Source: Desulfobacillus sp041396245
GTDB lineage: Bacteria > Pseudomonadota > Gammaproteobacteria > Burkholderiales > Rhodocyclaceae
Direction of reading: 5' to 3'
DNA length: 64,000 nucleotides
Assembly: GCA_041396245.1 (NCBI GenBank)
Contig: JAWKYW010000011.1
Coordinates: 1 to 64,000 of the forward strand
The position numbers were made by a program, and so were the translations under genes. The first letter of the stretch is position 1. Each line of letters starts with the position of its first letter. This document shows positions 26,572-37,035 of this stretch, piece after piece. Under the pieces are notes generated by a model. The model was given only the letters and a program-made list of their open reading frames with translations, made no database searches and had not been told where the DNA came from.

Positions 26572-27867
26572 CTAGCGCCGAATGGCGCGATGGCCGATGT
26601 CGCGCCGCATCTGCATGCCCTCGAACTCGATCTGCTCGGCGATGTCGTAGGCGCGCATCTGCGCCGCCCGGACGTTGCTGCCCAGCGCCGTGACGCAGAG
26701 CACGCGTCCGCCGGCGGTGACGACGTCCTTGCCGGAGAGCGCGGTACCGGCATGGAAGACGTGGTAGTCGTCCCCGGCCGGGGGCAGGCCGTGGATGGTG
26801 TCGCCCTTGCGCGGCGCTTCCGGGTAACCGGCTGCCGCCATGACGACGCCGAGGGCGACGCGGCGGTCCCACTCCGCCTCGATGTTCTTCAGGCGGCAAT
26901 GGATGGCCGCCTCGACGAGGTCGACCAGGTCGCTCTTCAGCCGCAGCATGATCGGCTGCGTTTCCGGATCGCCCATGCGGCAGTTGAATTCCAGCGTCTT
27001 GACGCTGCCGTCGGGCGCGATCATCAGGCCGGCGTAGAGGAAGCCGGTATAGGGAATGCCGTCCTGCGCCATGCCGTTCAGCGTCGGCATGATGATCTCG
27101 CGCATGGCGCGGGCGTGCACGTCCGGCGTCACCACCGGCGCCGGCGAGTAGGCGCCCATGCCGCCGGTGTTGGGACCCGCGTCGCCGTCGTGCAGCCGCT
27201 TGTGGTCCTGGCTGGTGGCGAGCGGCAGGGCATGCGTGCCGTCGCACATGACGATGAAACTGGCCTCCTCGCCCTCGAGGAACTCCTCGATCACCACGCG
27301 CGCGCCGGCGCCCCCCCAGGGGGTTTCCTTCGGGGCATCGCCCATCCTGTTGTCGACCAGCATCAGGTCGATGGCGGCGTGCGCCTCGGCGGAATCCATG
27401 GCCACCACCACGCCCTTGCCGGCGGCGAGGCCGTCGGCCTTGATGACGATGGGTGCACCCTGCGCGTCGACATGGGCGTGCGCTTCCTCGGCGTTGCTGA
27501 AGGTGGCGAAGGCTGCAGTGGGGATCTTGTGGCGCTGCATGAAGCGCTTGGCGAAATCCTTGGAGGATTCCAGCTGCGCGGCCTCGCGCGTCGGCCCGAA
27601 GATCGGCAGGTTCTTGGCGCGGAAGGCGTTCACCACGCCGGCGGCGAGCGGCGCCTCGGGGCCGACCACGGTGAGATGGATCTGCTCGCGCCCGGCGAAG
27701 GCGACGAGGTCGTCGACGGCAGTGAGCGGCACGTTCTCCAGACCGTTCTCGCGCGCCGTGCCGGCATTGCCGGGGGCGACGTAGACCTTCTGGATGCGCG
27801 GCGACTGCGCCAGCCGCCAGGCCAGCGCATGCTCGCGGCCGCCGGAGCCGATGACAAGTAACTTCAT
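26572..27867 (-). CDS. purD: Phosphoribosylamine-glycine ligase
   Basis: 431 aa from ATG 27867. ATP-grasp enzyme joining phosphoribosylamine and glycine in de novo purine synthesis. Seen: MKLLVIGSGGREHALAW, VVGPEAPLAAGVV, IVIKADGLAAGKGVVVA (ATP loop), SQDHKRLHDGDAGPNTGGMGAYSP and LEFNCRMGDPETQ. Downstream of purH on the same strand, separated by an inverted repeat. A GTG 36 nt upstream would start within that repeat and is rejected. Confidence 0.97.
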   Translation of the reverse strand: MKLLVIGSGGREHALAWRLAQSPRIQKVYVAPGNAGTARENGLENVPLTAVDDLVAFAGREQIHLTVVGPEAPLAAGVVNAFRAKNLPIFGPTREAAQLESSKDFAKRFMQRHKIPTAAFATFSNAEEAHAHVDAQGAPIVIKADGLAAGKGVVVAMDSAEAHAAIDLMLVDNRMGDAPKETPWGGAGARVVIEEFLEGEEASFIVMCDGTHALPLATSQDHKRLHDGDAGPNTGGMGAYSPAPVVTPDVHARAMREIIMPTLNGMAQDGIPYTGFLYAGLMIAPDGSVKTLEFNCRMGDPETQPIMLRLKSDLVDLVEAAIHCRLKNIEAEWDRRVALGVVMAAAGYPEAPRKGDTIHGLPPAGDDYHVFHAGTALSGKDVVTAGGRVLCVTALGSNVRAAQMRAYDIAEQIEFEGMQMRRDIGHRAIRR

Positions 27868-27878
27868 GGAATCACCTT

Positions 27879-27953
27879 TACCACCAAGGCACCAAGACAC
27901 CAAGTAGCACCAAGATTTTCTGTGTGGCCCTTGGTGCCTTGGTGTCTTGGTGG
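27879..27953. repeat. Inverted repeat built from CACCAAG words
   Basis: The left arm (27879-27903) starts ACCACCAAGGCACCAAG. The right arm (27929-27953) starts CTTGGTGCCTTGGTG and ends TTGGTGGT. The arms are complementary over 25 nt except for two exchanged positions. Each arm is itself a tandem of CACCAAG. It fills the purH-purD gap; the AT-rich 25-nt loop contains AAGATTTTCT. Confidence 0.85.
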
Positions 27954-27961
27954 TTCAAGAT

Positions 27962-29566
<1,605 letters not shown>

Positions 29567-29590
29567 GTCGGTTGCCGGATTCAGAAAACG

Positions 29591-29635
29591 GTAGGTCGGC
29601 CTTCGGGCCGACTGTCGGGCTGAAGCCCGACCTAC
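29591..29635. repeat. REP-like palindromic repeat between fis and purH
   Basis: GTAGGTCGGCCTTCGGGCC (29591 on) followed by GTCGGGCTGAAGCCCGAC and CTAC (to 29635). On the minus strand its GTAGGTCGGG end provides the TAG stop of fis. Confidence 0.85.
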
Positions 29636-29883
29636 AAGAGCTTGTGGTCGACCAGCTTGCGCCGCAGCGTGTTGCGGTTGATGCCGAGCATCTCCGCCGC
29701 GATGGTCTGGTTGCCGTCGGCCTCGCGCATGACGACTTCCAGCATCGGCCGCTCGATGTTGCGCAGGACCATGTCGTAGATGGCACAGGGCTTCTCGCCG
29801 TCGAGATCCCTGAAATAGCGGTCGAGCGCGCGCCGGACGCACTCGGAGATCTCGCTGCGGCTGGGTTGGCTGGTTCGGCTCAT
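29632..29883 (-). CDS. fis: Fis-family nucleoid protein
   Basis: 83 aa, slightly short of the 98 aa of E. coli Fis. The C-terminal helix-turn-helix is clear (READGNQTIAAEMLGINRNTLRRKLVDHKLL), preceded by the dimerising helices (YDMVLRNIERPMLEVVM). DNA-bending regulator. Coupled to dusB by an ATGA overlap, the standard dusB-fis operon. Its stop codon lies in a dispersed repeat. Confidence 0.94.
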   Translation of the reverse strand: MSRTSQPSRSEISECVRRALDRYFRDLDGEKPCAIYDMVLRNIERPMLEVVMREADGNQTIAAEMLGINRNTLRRKLVDHKLL

Positions 29884-30887
29884 GCCGCGAGCTCCTCGAG
29901 GTAGTAGAGGCGATCGTTCTGCGCGGCGAGGCCGAGGAAGAATTCGTCGACTGCAGCGAGCTGCGCATCGATCGTCTGCAATTGGTTCATGTCGTGGCGG
30001 AACCGGGCCGAACCGGCCAGCCCCTTGGTGTACCAGGAGATGTGTTTGCGCGCGACGCGCATGCCGGTCTCGATCCCGTAGAAGTCGTAAAGCTCGGCAA
30101 GGTGGCCGCGCAGCACCTGGTGGATCTCGTCGACGCGCGGCGCCGGCAGCCTTTCGCCGGTGGCGAGGAAGTGCTCGATCTCGCGGAAGATCCACGGCCG
30201 GCCCTGTGCGGCGCGGCCGATCATCAGGGCATCGGCGCCGGTGGCGTCGAGCACCCGCCTCGCCTTCTCCGGCGAGTCGATGTCGCCGTTGGCGATGACG
30301 GGAATGCGCGCCGCAGCCTTCACCGCGGCGATGGTCTCGTACTCCGCTTCGCCGCTGTAGCCGCAGGCGCGTGTGCGGCCGTGGATGGCCAGCGCGCGGA
30401 TGCCGGCGTTCTCGGCGAGCTTCAGGATCGACAGCGCGTTCCTGTGCGACTTGTCCCAGCCGGTGCGGATCTTCAGCGTGACCGGCACGGGCGCGGCCTG
30501 CACGACAGCGTCGAGTATCCGCCCGACCAGCGGCTCGTTCTGCAGCAACGCCGAGCCGGCCATCACGTTGCAGACCTTTTTCGCCGGGCAGCCCATGTTG
30601 ATGTCGATGATCTGGGCGCCGTTGTCGACGTTGTGGCGGGCGGCTTGCGCCATCATGTCGGGATCGGCGCCGGCGATCTGTACCGAAACCGGCTGCACCT
30701 CGCCCTCGTGGTTGGCGCGACGCCGCGTCTTGGCGCTGCCATAGAGCAGGGAATTGGAGGTGACCATTTCCGACACGGCGAGGCCGGCGCCCATCTGCTT
30801 GCACAGCTGGCGAAACGGGCGATCGGTGACCCCGGCCATGGGCGCGACGAACAGGTTGTTGCGTAGCGTGTAGCCGGCGAATTGCAT
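29880..30887 (-). CDS. dusB: tRNA-dihydrouridine synthase B
   Basis: 335 aa from ATG 30887 (MQFAGYTLRNN); upstream in-frame ATGs at 30956-30959 overlap the presumed promoter. FMN enzyme reducing specific uridines in tRNA. Seen: LFVAPMAGVTDRPFRQLCKQMG, IDINMGCPAKKVC with the catalytic Cys, TLKIRTGWD, AIHGRTR, VIANGDIDS and MIGRAAQGRPWIF. A TACAAT hexamer (complement of 30927-30932) is a possible -10. The gap 30960-31066 shows no gene. Confidence 0.96.
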   Translation of the reverse strand: MQFAGYTLRNNLFVAPMAGVTDRPFRQLCKQMGAGLAVSEMVTSNSLLYGSAKTRRRANHEGEVQPVSVQIAGADPDMMAQAARHNVDNGAQIIDINMGCPAKKVCNVMAGSALLQNEPLVGRILDAVVQAAPVPVTLKIRTGWDKSHRNALSILKLAENAGIRALAIHGRTRACGYSGEAEYETIAAVKAAARIPVIANGDIDSPEKARRVLDATGADALMIGRAAQGRPWIFREIEHFLATGERLPAPRVDEIHQVLRGHLAELYDFYGIETGMRVARKHISWYTKGLAGSARFRHDMNQLQTIDAQLAAVDEFFLGLAAQNDRLYYLEELAA

Positions 30888-31070
30888 CGGGCGATCTGCG
30901 TTTTCGGGGACTTGGGGAAGGCGCGAATTGTAACCCAATTCGAAACACGCCGGCATCAACTGTCGTGAAGCGGGGACGTGACGATTTTATCGCGATGCCT
31001 GCGCGGACCTGGCCGGCGGGAAGCGGGCCGAAACGTCGGGGGGCCTTCGGTGGGGGCGCGGAAAGACCGC

Positions 31071-32381
31071 TCATGCATGAGCGGCGTCCTGCATGATCGA
31101 TTCGATCTCGCCGACGGCCCTGGGTGCGGCGCCGGTGAGGATTTCACAGCCCTCCGCCGTGACGAGCGCGTTGTCCTCGATGCGGATGCCGATGTTCCAC
31201 AACGCCTGCGGCACGTCGTCGGCGGCGCGGATGTAGCAGCCCGGTTCGACGGTGAGCGTCATGCCGGGAACCAGCGGGCGCCATGCGCCGCCGATCCTGT
31301 ACTCCCCGGCGTCATGCACGTCCATGCCGAGCCAGTGTCCGGTGCGGTGCATGAAGTAGCGGCGATAGGCGCCGGACTCGATGGCGCCATCGAGGCTGCC
31401 ACTGAGCAGTTTGAGGTCGAGCATGCCCTGCGCCAGCACGCGAACGGCTGCTTCGTGCGGCGCGTCCCAGGTCCTGCCGGGAGCGACCTGGGCGATCGCC
31501 GCCTGCTGCGCGGCGAGCACGATCTCGTAGACGTCGCGCTGGGCCGGCGAGAACCTGCCGCCGACGGGGAAGCTGCGGGTGATGTCCGCGGCGTAGGAGT
31601 CGACCTCGCAGCCGGCGTCGATCAGCAGCAGGTCGCCGTCCCGCAGCGGCTGACTATTGCCGACGTAGTGCAGGATGCAGGCGTTGGCGCCGCCGGCGAC
31701 GATGGGGGCGTAGGCCGGCGCCTGGGCGCCGCTGCGGCGGAACTCGTGCAGCAGTTCCGCCTCGATCTCGTATTCGAAGCGGCCGGGTGCGGTGGTGCGC
31801 ATGGCACGGCGGTGGGCGGCGGCGGAGATGTCGGCGGCGCGGCGCATGTCGGCGATCTCGTGCGCATCCTTGACCAGGCGCATTTCGTCGAGTTCGGCGC
31901 GCACGTCGCGGATCTGCGTCGGCGCCCGGGTGCCGTCGCGCACGTTCGCGCGCACGCGGTTCAGCGCCGCGACGAGGCGGTCGTCCCAGCCGGCGTCGTG
32001 GCCCATCGAGTAATGCAGCTCGGCCTGGCCGGCGAGCAGTTCGGCCAGTTTCTCGTCGAGCTCGGCGACGGGAAAGGCCGCGTCGAAGCGGAACGCCTCG
32101 CGCGCGGCCCCCGGGCCGAAGCGGAAGCCGTCCCAGACCTCCCGCTCGGGATCCTTCTCCCGGCAGAACAGCAGCGAACGCGGCGCATCCCCGGCGACCA
32201 GCACGAGGCAGGCCTCCGGCTCGGGAAAGCCGGAGAGGTAGTAGAAGTAGCTGTCGTGGCGGTAGGGATAGTGCGAGTCGCGGTTGCGCACGCGCTCGGG
32301 CGCGGTGGGGATCACCGCGATGCCGCGGCCCATCGCCTTGAGCAGGCGCGCGCGGCGGTCGACGAAGGCTTGAATGTCCAC
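31071..32381 (-). CDS. pepP: Xaa-Pro aminopeptidase P
   Basis: 436 aa from GTG 32381, close to the 441 aa of the E. coli enzyme. Manganese-dependent release of N-terminal residues linked to proline. Creatinase-like N-domain, then the pita-bread fold with metal ligands in LLLIDAGCEVDSYAADITRSFP, HRTGHWLGMDVHD, TVEPGCYI and GIRIEDNALVT. An 18-bp perfect palindrome CCGCTCATGCATGAGCGG (31067-31084) covers the last codons and stop. Same direction as murU upstream (34-nt gap). Confidence 0.94.
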   Translation of the reverse strand: MDIQAFVDRRARLLKAMGRGIAVIPTAPERVRNRDSHYPYRHDSYFYYLSGFPEPEACLVLVAGDAPRSLLFCREKDPEREVWDGFRFGPGAAREAFRFDAAFPVAELDEKLAELLAGQAELHYSMGHDAGWDDRLVAALNRVRANVRDGTRAPTQIRDVRAELDEMRLVKDAHEIADMRRAADISAAAHRRAMRTTAPGRFEYEIEAELLHEFRRSGAQAPAYAPIVAGGANACILHYVGNSQPLRDGDLLLIDAGCEVDSYAADITRSFPVGGRFSPAQRDVYEIVLAAQQAAIAQVAPGRTWDAPHEAAVRVLAQGMLDLKLLSGSLDGAIESGAYRRYFMHRTGHWLGMDVHDAGEYRIGGAWRPLVPGMTLTVEPGCYIRAADDVPQALWNIGIRIEDNALVTAEGCEILTGAAPRAVGEIESIMQDAAHA

Positions 32382-32415
32382 GGGGGCGAGGGAACGGTCG
32401 TTGGGGTCGAAACGA

Positions 32416-33084
32416 TTATAGCGCCGAGAGAAGCCGGTCGAGTTCGATGAGACGCCCGGGGGTGCCGACGTCCATCCAGCGGCCGGCGTGCAGCTCGCCG
32501 CTGACGGCGTCTTCGCCCATGGCCGCACGCAGCACCGGCGCGAGCGGCGCCCTGGCGCCGCGGGCGATGCCGGCGAAAAGACGCGGAGCGTAGATGCCGA
32601 TGCCGGCGAAGGTGAGCTTCGGTTCGCCTTCGGCCGATACCCTTCCGTGGCGAAGGACGAAGTCGCCTTGCGGATGATGGGGCGGATTGGGAACCAGCAC
32701 CAGATGGGCGCGCCGGGCGGCCCCCAATGACGCCAATCGCGTGAAATCGAAATCGCAGGCGATGTCGCCATTGACCACCAGAAAGGGTTCGTCGCCGAGC
32801 AGCGGCAACGCGTGGGCGATGCCGCCGGCGGTCTCCAGCGCCTCGCCCTCGGGCGAGTAGCGGATGGCGGCACCGAAGCGCGCGCCGTCACCGAGCGCCG
32901 CCTCGATCAGGTGGCCGAGGTGGGCGTGGTTGATGACGATGTCGCGGATGCCGGCGCGCACGAGGGCCTCGATGTGCCAGACGATCAGCGGCTTGCCGCC
33001 GGCCCGCAGCAAGGGCTTGGGCGCCGCGTCGGTGAGCGGCCGCATGCGTTCGCCGCGGCCGGCGGCGAGGATCATCGCCTTCAC
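32416..33084 (-). CDS. murU: N-acetylmuramate 1-phosphate uridylyltransferase (MurU)
   Basis: 222 aa nucleotidyltransferase. Seen: MKAMILAAGRGERMRPLTDAAPKPLLRAGGKPLI (NTP binding), ETAGGIAHALPLLGDEPFLVVNGDIACD (metal Asp) and a C-terminal MDVGTPGRL. In the cell-wall recycling pathway of Pseudomonas and many betaproteobacteria it makes UDP-MurNAc from MurNAc 1-phosphate, bypassing de novo synthesis. The immediately upstream amgK supplies its substrate. Confidence 0.92.
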   Translation of the reverse strand: MKAMILAAGRGERMRPLTDAAPKPLLRAGGKPLIVWHIEALVRAGIRDIVINHAHLGHLIEAALGDGARFGAAIRYSPEGEALETAGGIAHALPLLGDEPFLVVNGDIACDFDFTRLASLGAARRAHLVLVPNPPHHPQGDFVLRHGRVSAEGEPKLTFAGIGIYAPRLFAGIARGARAPLAPVLRAAMGEDAVSGELHAGRWMDVGTPGRLIELDRLLSAL

Positions 33085-33109
33085 GGGTGCCCGCCCTTTT
33101 CCGTTGGCA

Positions 33110-34105
33110 TCAGAAGGTGTAGCCCACCTGCGGCGCGCGTTTCTCCAGCTCGTCGAAGAGGCGCGCCAGCGGCGCGAGCCGGGCGTAGCGCGCGGCGGTC
33201 TGGCGCACGTAGTTCACGAAACGGGGCGTGTCGGCGAGGTACCTGGGCTTGCCGTCGCGATAATTAATGCGGGCGAAGATGCCCAGCACCTTGAGGTGGC
33301 GCTGCAACCCCATCCACTCCATATCGCGGTAGAAGGCGCCGAAGTCGGCGTCCACCGGCAGGCCGGCGCGCCTGGCCTTCTCCCAGTAGCGTACCGACCA
33401 GTCGAGGACGCGCGCCTCCTCCCAGCTGACGAAGGCATCGCGGAAGAGCGAAGCGAGGTCGTAGGTGACGGGGCCGCATACCGCGTCCTGGAAGTCCAGC
33501 ACACCGGGATTGTTCTCGCACACCATCAGGTTGCGCGGCATGTAGTCGCGGTGCACGAACACCCTGGGCTGGGCGAGGATGTTCTGCAGCAGCAGGCGCT
33601 GCACGCCTTCGAGCGCATCCCGCTGCGCGGTGTTCAGCGGCGTGCCGAGGTGACGGGCGACATACCACTCGGGGAAAAGATCGAGTTCGCGCCGCAGCAG
33701 GGCCTCGTCGTAGGGCGGCAGCGCATCCGGGCGGCTGGCGAGCTGCCATTTGACCAGGGCGTCGATGGCATCGCCGAACAGGCGGTCGGCGTTCTCCGCG
33801 CCGAGCGCATCGAGATAGGTGGTGCTGCCCAGATCGGTGAGGAGGAGCAGGCCGCGCCCGAGGTCCCGGGCGAGGATCTCCGGCGCATGCACGCCGGCCT
33901 CGTGCAGCAGCCCGGCCACATGCACGAAGGGGCGGCAATCCTCGTGCCCGGGCGGGGCATCCATGACGATGCGCGTCAGGCCGTCTTCGAAGGTAACGCG
34001 GAAGTAGCGCCGGAAGCTGGCATCGGCGGAAGCGGGCGCGATCGAATGCGGCCGGTCGGGGAACTGCCGGGCCAGCCAGTCTTGGACCAGTTCGAGGCGT
34101 TGCAT
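33110..34105 (-). CDS. amgK: Anomeric MurNAc/GlcNAc kinase (AmgK)
   Basis: 331 aa, aminoglycoside-phosphotransferase fold. Phosphorylates recycled MurNAc at C1. Seen: SADASFRRYFRVTFEDGLTRIVMDAPPG, FVHRDYMPRNLMV (catalytic Asp) and VLDFQDAVCGPVTYDLASL (metal site). Pairs with murU 25 nt downstream and is divergent from lptD, the same neighbourhood as in Pseudomonas. This pathway is associated with intrinsic fosfomycin tolerance. Confidence 0.93.
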   Translation of the reverse strand: MQRLELVQDWLARQFPDRPHSIAPASADASFRRYFRVTFEDGLTRIVMDAPPGHEDCRPFVHVAGLLHEAGVHAPEILARDLGRGLLLLTDLGSTTYLDALGAENADRLFGDAIDALVKWQLASRPDALPPYDEALLRRELDLFPEWYVARHLGTPLNTAQRDALEGVQRLLLQNILAQPRVFVHRDYMPRNLMVCENNPGVLDFQDAVCGPVTYDLASLFRDAFVSWEEARVLDWSVRYWEKARRAGLPVDADFGAFYRDMEWMGLQRHLKVLGIFARINYRDGKPRYLADTPRFVNYVRQTAARYARLAPLARLFDELEKRAPQVGYTF

Positions 34106-34230
34106 GGCCGATTACCGCCGGTTTCGCCAGTTTCCAAAGGCGCGCTTGATGATAAACTACGCGATTCTACCATTGGCACCGCGGCTCCTCATCCCGGCAG
34201 CGCGCGGCAAACAAGAAAAGAAACGCAACG

Positions 34231-37035
34231 ATGCACGCTCCGGCGCGGCTTGCCCTGTTTTTCACTCTCGGCCTGTTTGGCGGACTGTCGGCCGCCGAGA
34301 GCCTGCCGCTGTTGCGCGTCGATCCGGCCCTGCTGGGCGGCGCCCCGGCGGTACAGCCGGCGCCTGCGCCGCTGCCGGCCGCCGAGGCAAAGCCGGTCCA
34401 GGTTGTCCCCGTGCCGCAGCCGCTGCCCGAGGCGGACGGGACGACCGAGATCCGTCCGGTCGCTGCCCCGGCGCCGCCGGAAGGCAAGCCCGATGTTTCT
34501 GCGGCTTTAGCAGCAGTCGAAACGGCCGAGAAGTCCGAGAGGGCCGAGAAGGCCGAGAAAGTCGAGAAAGTCGAGAAAGTCGAGAAAGTCGAGAAAGTCG
34601 AGAAAGTCGAGAAAGTCGAGAAAGTCAGGGGGCCCGAGCTGGCGTCAGGATCGGACGCGCGCAAAGCAGCGCCTGAGACGGCCGCGTCCGCCGAGGTCCG
34701 TCCGCTTCCGCAGCAGTCGCCGCAAATCGCCCAGCCGCCGCAGGTGGTGGAGCAACCGGCGTTGCCGCCGCTCTACTCGGCCCATGCCGATGCCGGACGT
34801 GTCCCGCCTCCCGCGCGGGCCGGCGAGGCTGCCGAAACCCCCACCTTGATCTCCGCCTCGCGCATCGACGGCCGCGACGACAACGAATTCGTCGCCCAGG
34901 GCGAAGCGGAGTTGCGCAAGGGAAGCACCACCCTGACGGCGGACCGCCTCACCTACTGGAAGGTCGAGGACGAGATGGAGGCGGAAGGCAATGTGCGCTA
35001 CGCCAAGGAGGGGGAGTTCATCACCGGACCGAAGCTGCGCATGAACTTGACCGACTACACAGGTCGTTTCGAGCAGCCCAGTTATTCGATTACGCGCGAG
35101 GCGAAACCTTCGCGCAGCAAGGCGGAGAAAGCGGGTGTGACAACCGCCATCGGCGCGACGGCGCGCGAGAAGAAGTTGACGACCGCCTCGGGCAAGGCCG
35201 ACGTGATCGCGTTCCGGGGCGAGAACAATATGCGCATGGAGAACGCCACCTACAGCACCTGCACGGCGGACGATCCGGACTGGTACGCGAAAGTGGCGCA
35301 ACTCGATCTCGATTACGACAACGAAGTCGGCGAGGCGCGCGACGCCCAGGTGGTGTTCAAGGGCGTTCCCCTCTTCTATTCGCCCTGGCTCAGCTTCTCG
35401 CTCAACAACCGGCGCAAGTCGGGCTTTCTGGCCCCGACCTTCGGCACGAGTTCAAAGTCGGGCATCGAGTTCTCCCTGCCCTACTACTGGGACATCGCGC
35501 CGAACATGGATGCGACCATCACGCCGCACCTGATGTCGAAGCGTGGCCTGCAGATCAATACCGAGTACCGCTACCTGAATCACGATTACCAGGGGCGGGC
35601 CCAGATCGAGTGGCTGCCGAACGACAGGCTGGCCGACCGCAAACGCTACGGCTATTCACTGCTGCACGTCCACAACAACCTCGGCTCCGGTTTCAGCGGG
35701 CTGCTGAACGTCAATGGCGTGTCCGACGACACCTATGTCCGCGACCTCAGCACGCGCATCGCGCAGGCCGCGCAAGGCAACCTGCTGCGCCAGGGCGTCC
35801 TCAACTACGGCGGCTGGCTGGGGTCCGTTTCGGTCAACTTCCAGGCCTACCAGACGCTGCAGGACCCCGACCTGCCGCCCGTCGTCAAGCCCTACGAGCG
35901 GCTGCCGCAGATTACCGTGGTGTCGAGCAGGCCGGAATTCTTCGGCGGCACCGCCTTCCTCTTCAATGGCGAATACGTCAATTTCGACCACCCCACGCTC
36001 GACACGGCGAAGCGCCTCACCTTGTACCCGCAGTTGTCGCTGCCGCTGCAGACGCCGGCCTGGCATGTCATACCGAAAATCGGCCTGCACTCGACGCGCT
36101 ATGACATCAAGCGCAGGACCAGCACCGGACCGGACAACATCGTGCGCAACCTGCCGGTCTTCAGCGTCGACGCCGGTCTGGCCTTCGAGCGCGACCTGTC
36201 GTGGTTCGGCAAGAGCCTGACGCAGACGCTGGAGCCGCGGCTGTATTACCTGCTGGTGCCGCAGCGCACGCAGAACGACATTCCGGTATTCGATTCGGGC
36301 CGGACGGATTTCAACTTCGCCACCATCTTTTCCGACAACGTCTATTCCGGGGTCGATCGCATTGCCGACGCCAACCAGATCACCGCGGCGCTGACTTCGC
36401 GCCTGATCGATCCGCAAAGCGGCGAGGAGTATGTCCGCGGCCTGATCGGGCAGCGCTACTACTTCGCCAAGCAGAACGTCACCCTGCCGGGCGAATCGTC
36501 CCGCCCGGGCGGCACGTCCGATTTCCTTGCCGCGCTGTCGGGCCGCCTGCTGCCGGATACCTATGCCGACGTGGCCTGGCAGTACAACCCGCGCGAGGGC
36601 GAAACGGAGCGATTCTCCATGGCGGGCCGCTGGCAGCCCGACTTCGCCAAGGTGCTCAATGCCAGCTACCGCTATACGCGCGACAAGACCCTGGTCGGCG
36701 GCACGCCGGGCATCCGCCAGGTCGACCTCTCGGCGCAATGGCCGCTGGGCCGCGGCTGGTACGGCGTCGGCCGCTTCAACTACTCGCTGCGCGAGCGCAA
36801 GCTCATCGAGACGATCGGCGGGCTGGAGTACAACGGCGGCTGCTGGGTCGGCAGGCTCGTGTTGCAGAAGTACGCCACCGCCTCCGGCGACACCAACACG
36901 GCACTCTTCGTCCAGCTGGAATTGAACGACTTTTCCAAGATCGGCTCCAACCCGCTCGAACTCCTGGCACGGAGAATCCCGGGCTACGGGCGGATCAACC
37001 AGGCTACCTCCGACCCGGCGTTCGGATACCAATGA
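34231..37035 (+). CDS. lptD: LPS-assembly outer membrane protein LptD
   Basis: 934 aa, longer than E. coli LptD (784). Signal peptide 1-22, a long Pro/Ala/Glu-rich linker (about 25-205), the periplasmic OstA domain (LISASRIDGRDDNEFVAQGEAELRKGSTTLTADRLTYW), then the 26-strand barrel ending in an aromatic-poor GYQ. The barrel inserts LPS into the outer leaflet with LptE. The linker carries eight EKV repeats (residues 109-132). First gene of lptD-surA-pdxA-rsmA, coupled by ATGA to surA. Confidence 0.96.
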   Translation: MHAPARLALFFTLGLFGGLSAAESLPLLRVDPALLGGAPAVQPAPAPLPAAEAKPVQVVPVPQPLPEADGTTEIRPVAAPAPPEGKPDVSAALAAVETAEKSERAEKAEKVEKVEKVEKVEKVEKVEKVEKVRGPELASGSDARKAAPETAASAEVRPLPQQSPQIAQPPQVVEQPALPPLYSAHADAGRVPPPARAGEAAETPTLISASRIDGRDDNEFVAQGEAELRKGSTTLTADRLTYWKVEDEMEAEGNVRYAKEGEFITGPKLRMNLTDYTGRFEQPSYSITREAKPSRSKAEKAGVTTAIGATAREKKLTTASGKADVIAFRGENNMRMENATYSTCTADDPDWYAKVAQLDLDYDNEVGEARDAQVVFKGVPLFYSPWLSFSLNNRRKSGFLAPTFGTSSKSGIEFSLPYYWDIAPNMDATITPHLMSKRGLQINTEYRYLNHDYQGRAQIEWLPNDRLADRKRYGYSLLHVHNNLGSGFSGLLNVNGVSDDTYVRDLSTRIAQAAQGNLLRQGVLNYGGWLGSVSVNFQAYQTLQDPDLPPVVKPYERLPQITVVSSRPEFFGGTAFLFNGEYVNFDHPTLDTAKRLTLYPQLSLPLQTPAWHVIPKIGLHSTRYDIKRRTSTGPDNIVRNLPVFSVDAGLAFERDLSWFGKSLTQTLEPRLYYLLVPQRTQNDIPVFDSGRTDFNFATIFSDNVYSGVDRIADANQITAALTSRLIDPQSGEEYVRGLIGQRYYFAKQNVTLPGESSRPGGTSDFLAALSGRLLPDTYADVAWQYNPREGETERFSMAGRWQPDFAKVLNASYRYTRDKTLVGGTPGIRQVDLSAQWPLGRGWYGVGRFNYSLRERKLIETIGGLEYNGGCWVGRLVLQKYATASGDTNTALFVQLELNDFSKIGSNPLELLARRIPGYGRINQATSDPAFGYQ
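34555..34626 (+). repeat. 8 x 9-bp tandem repeat (GAGAAAGTC) inside lptD
   Basis: Eight exact in-frame GAGAAAGTC units encode (EKV)8 in the periplasmic linker of LptD. They are preceded by degenerate units (EKSERAEKAEK, from 34528). Slippage would change linker length by three residues without breaking the frame. Confidence 0.95.

Noticed and set aside
34555..34626. Possible CRISPR-like repeat
   Set aside because: The units are 9 bp, directly adjacent without spacers, and in frame within lptD.
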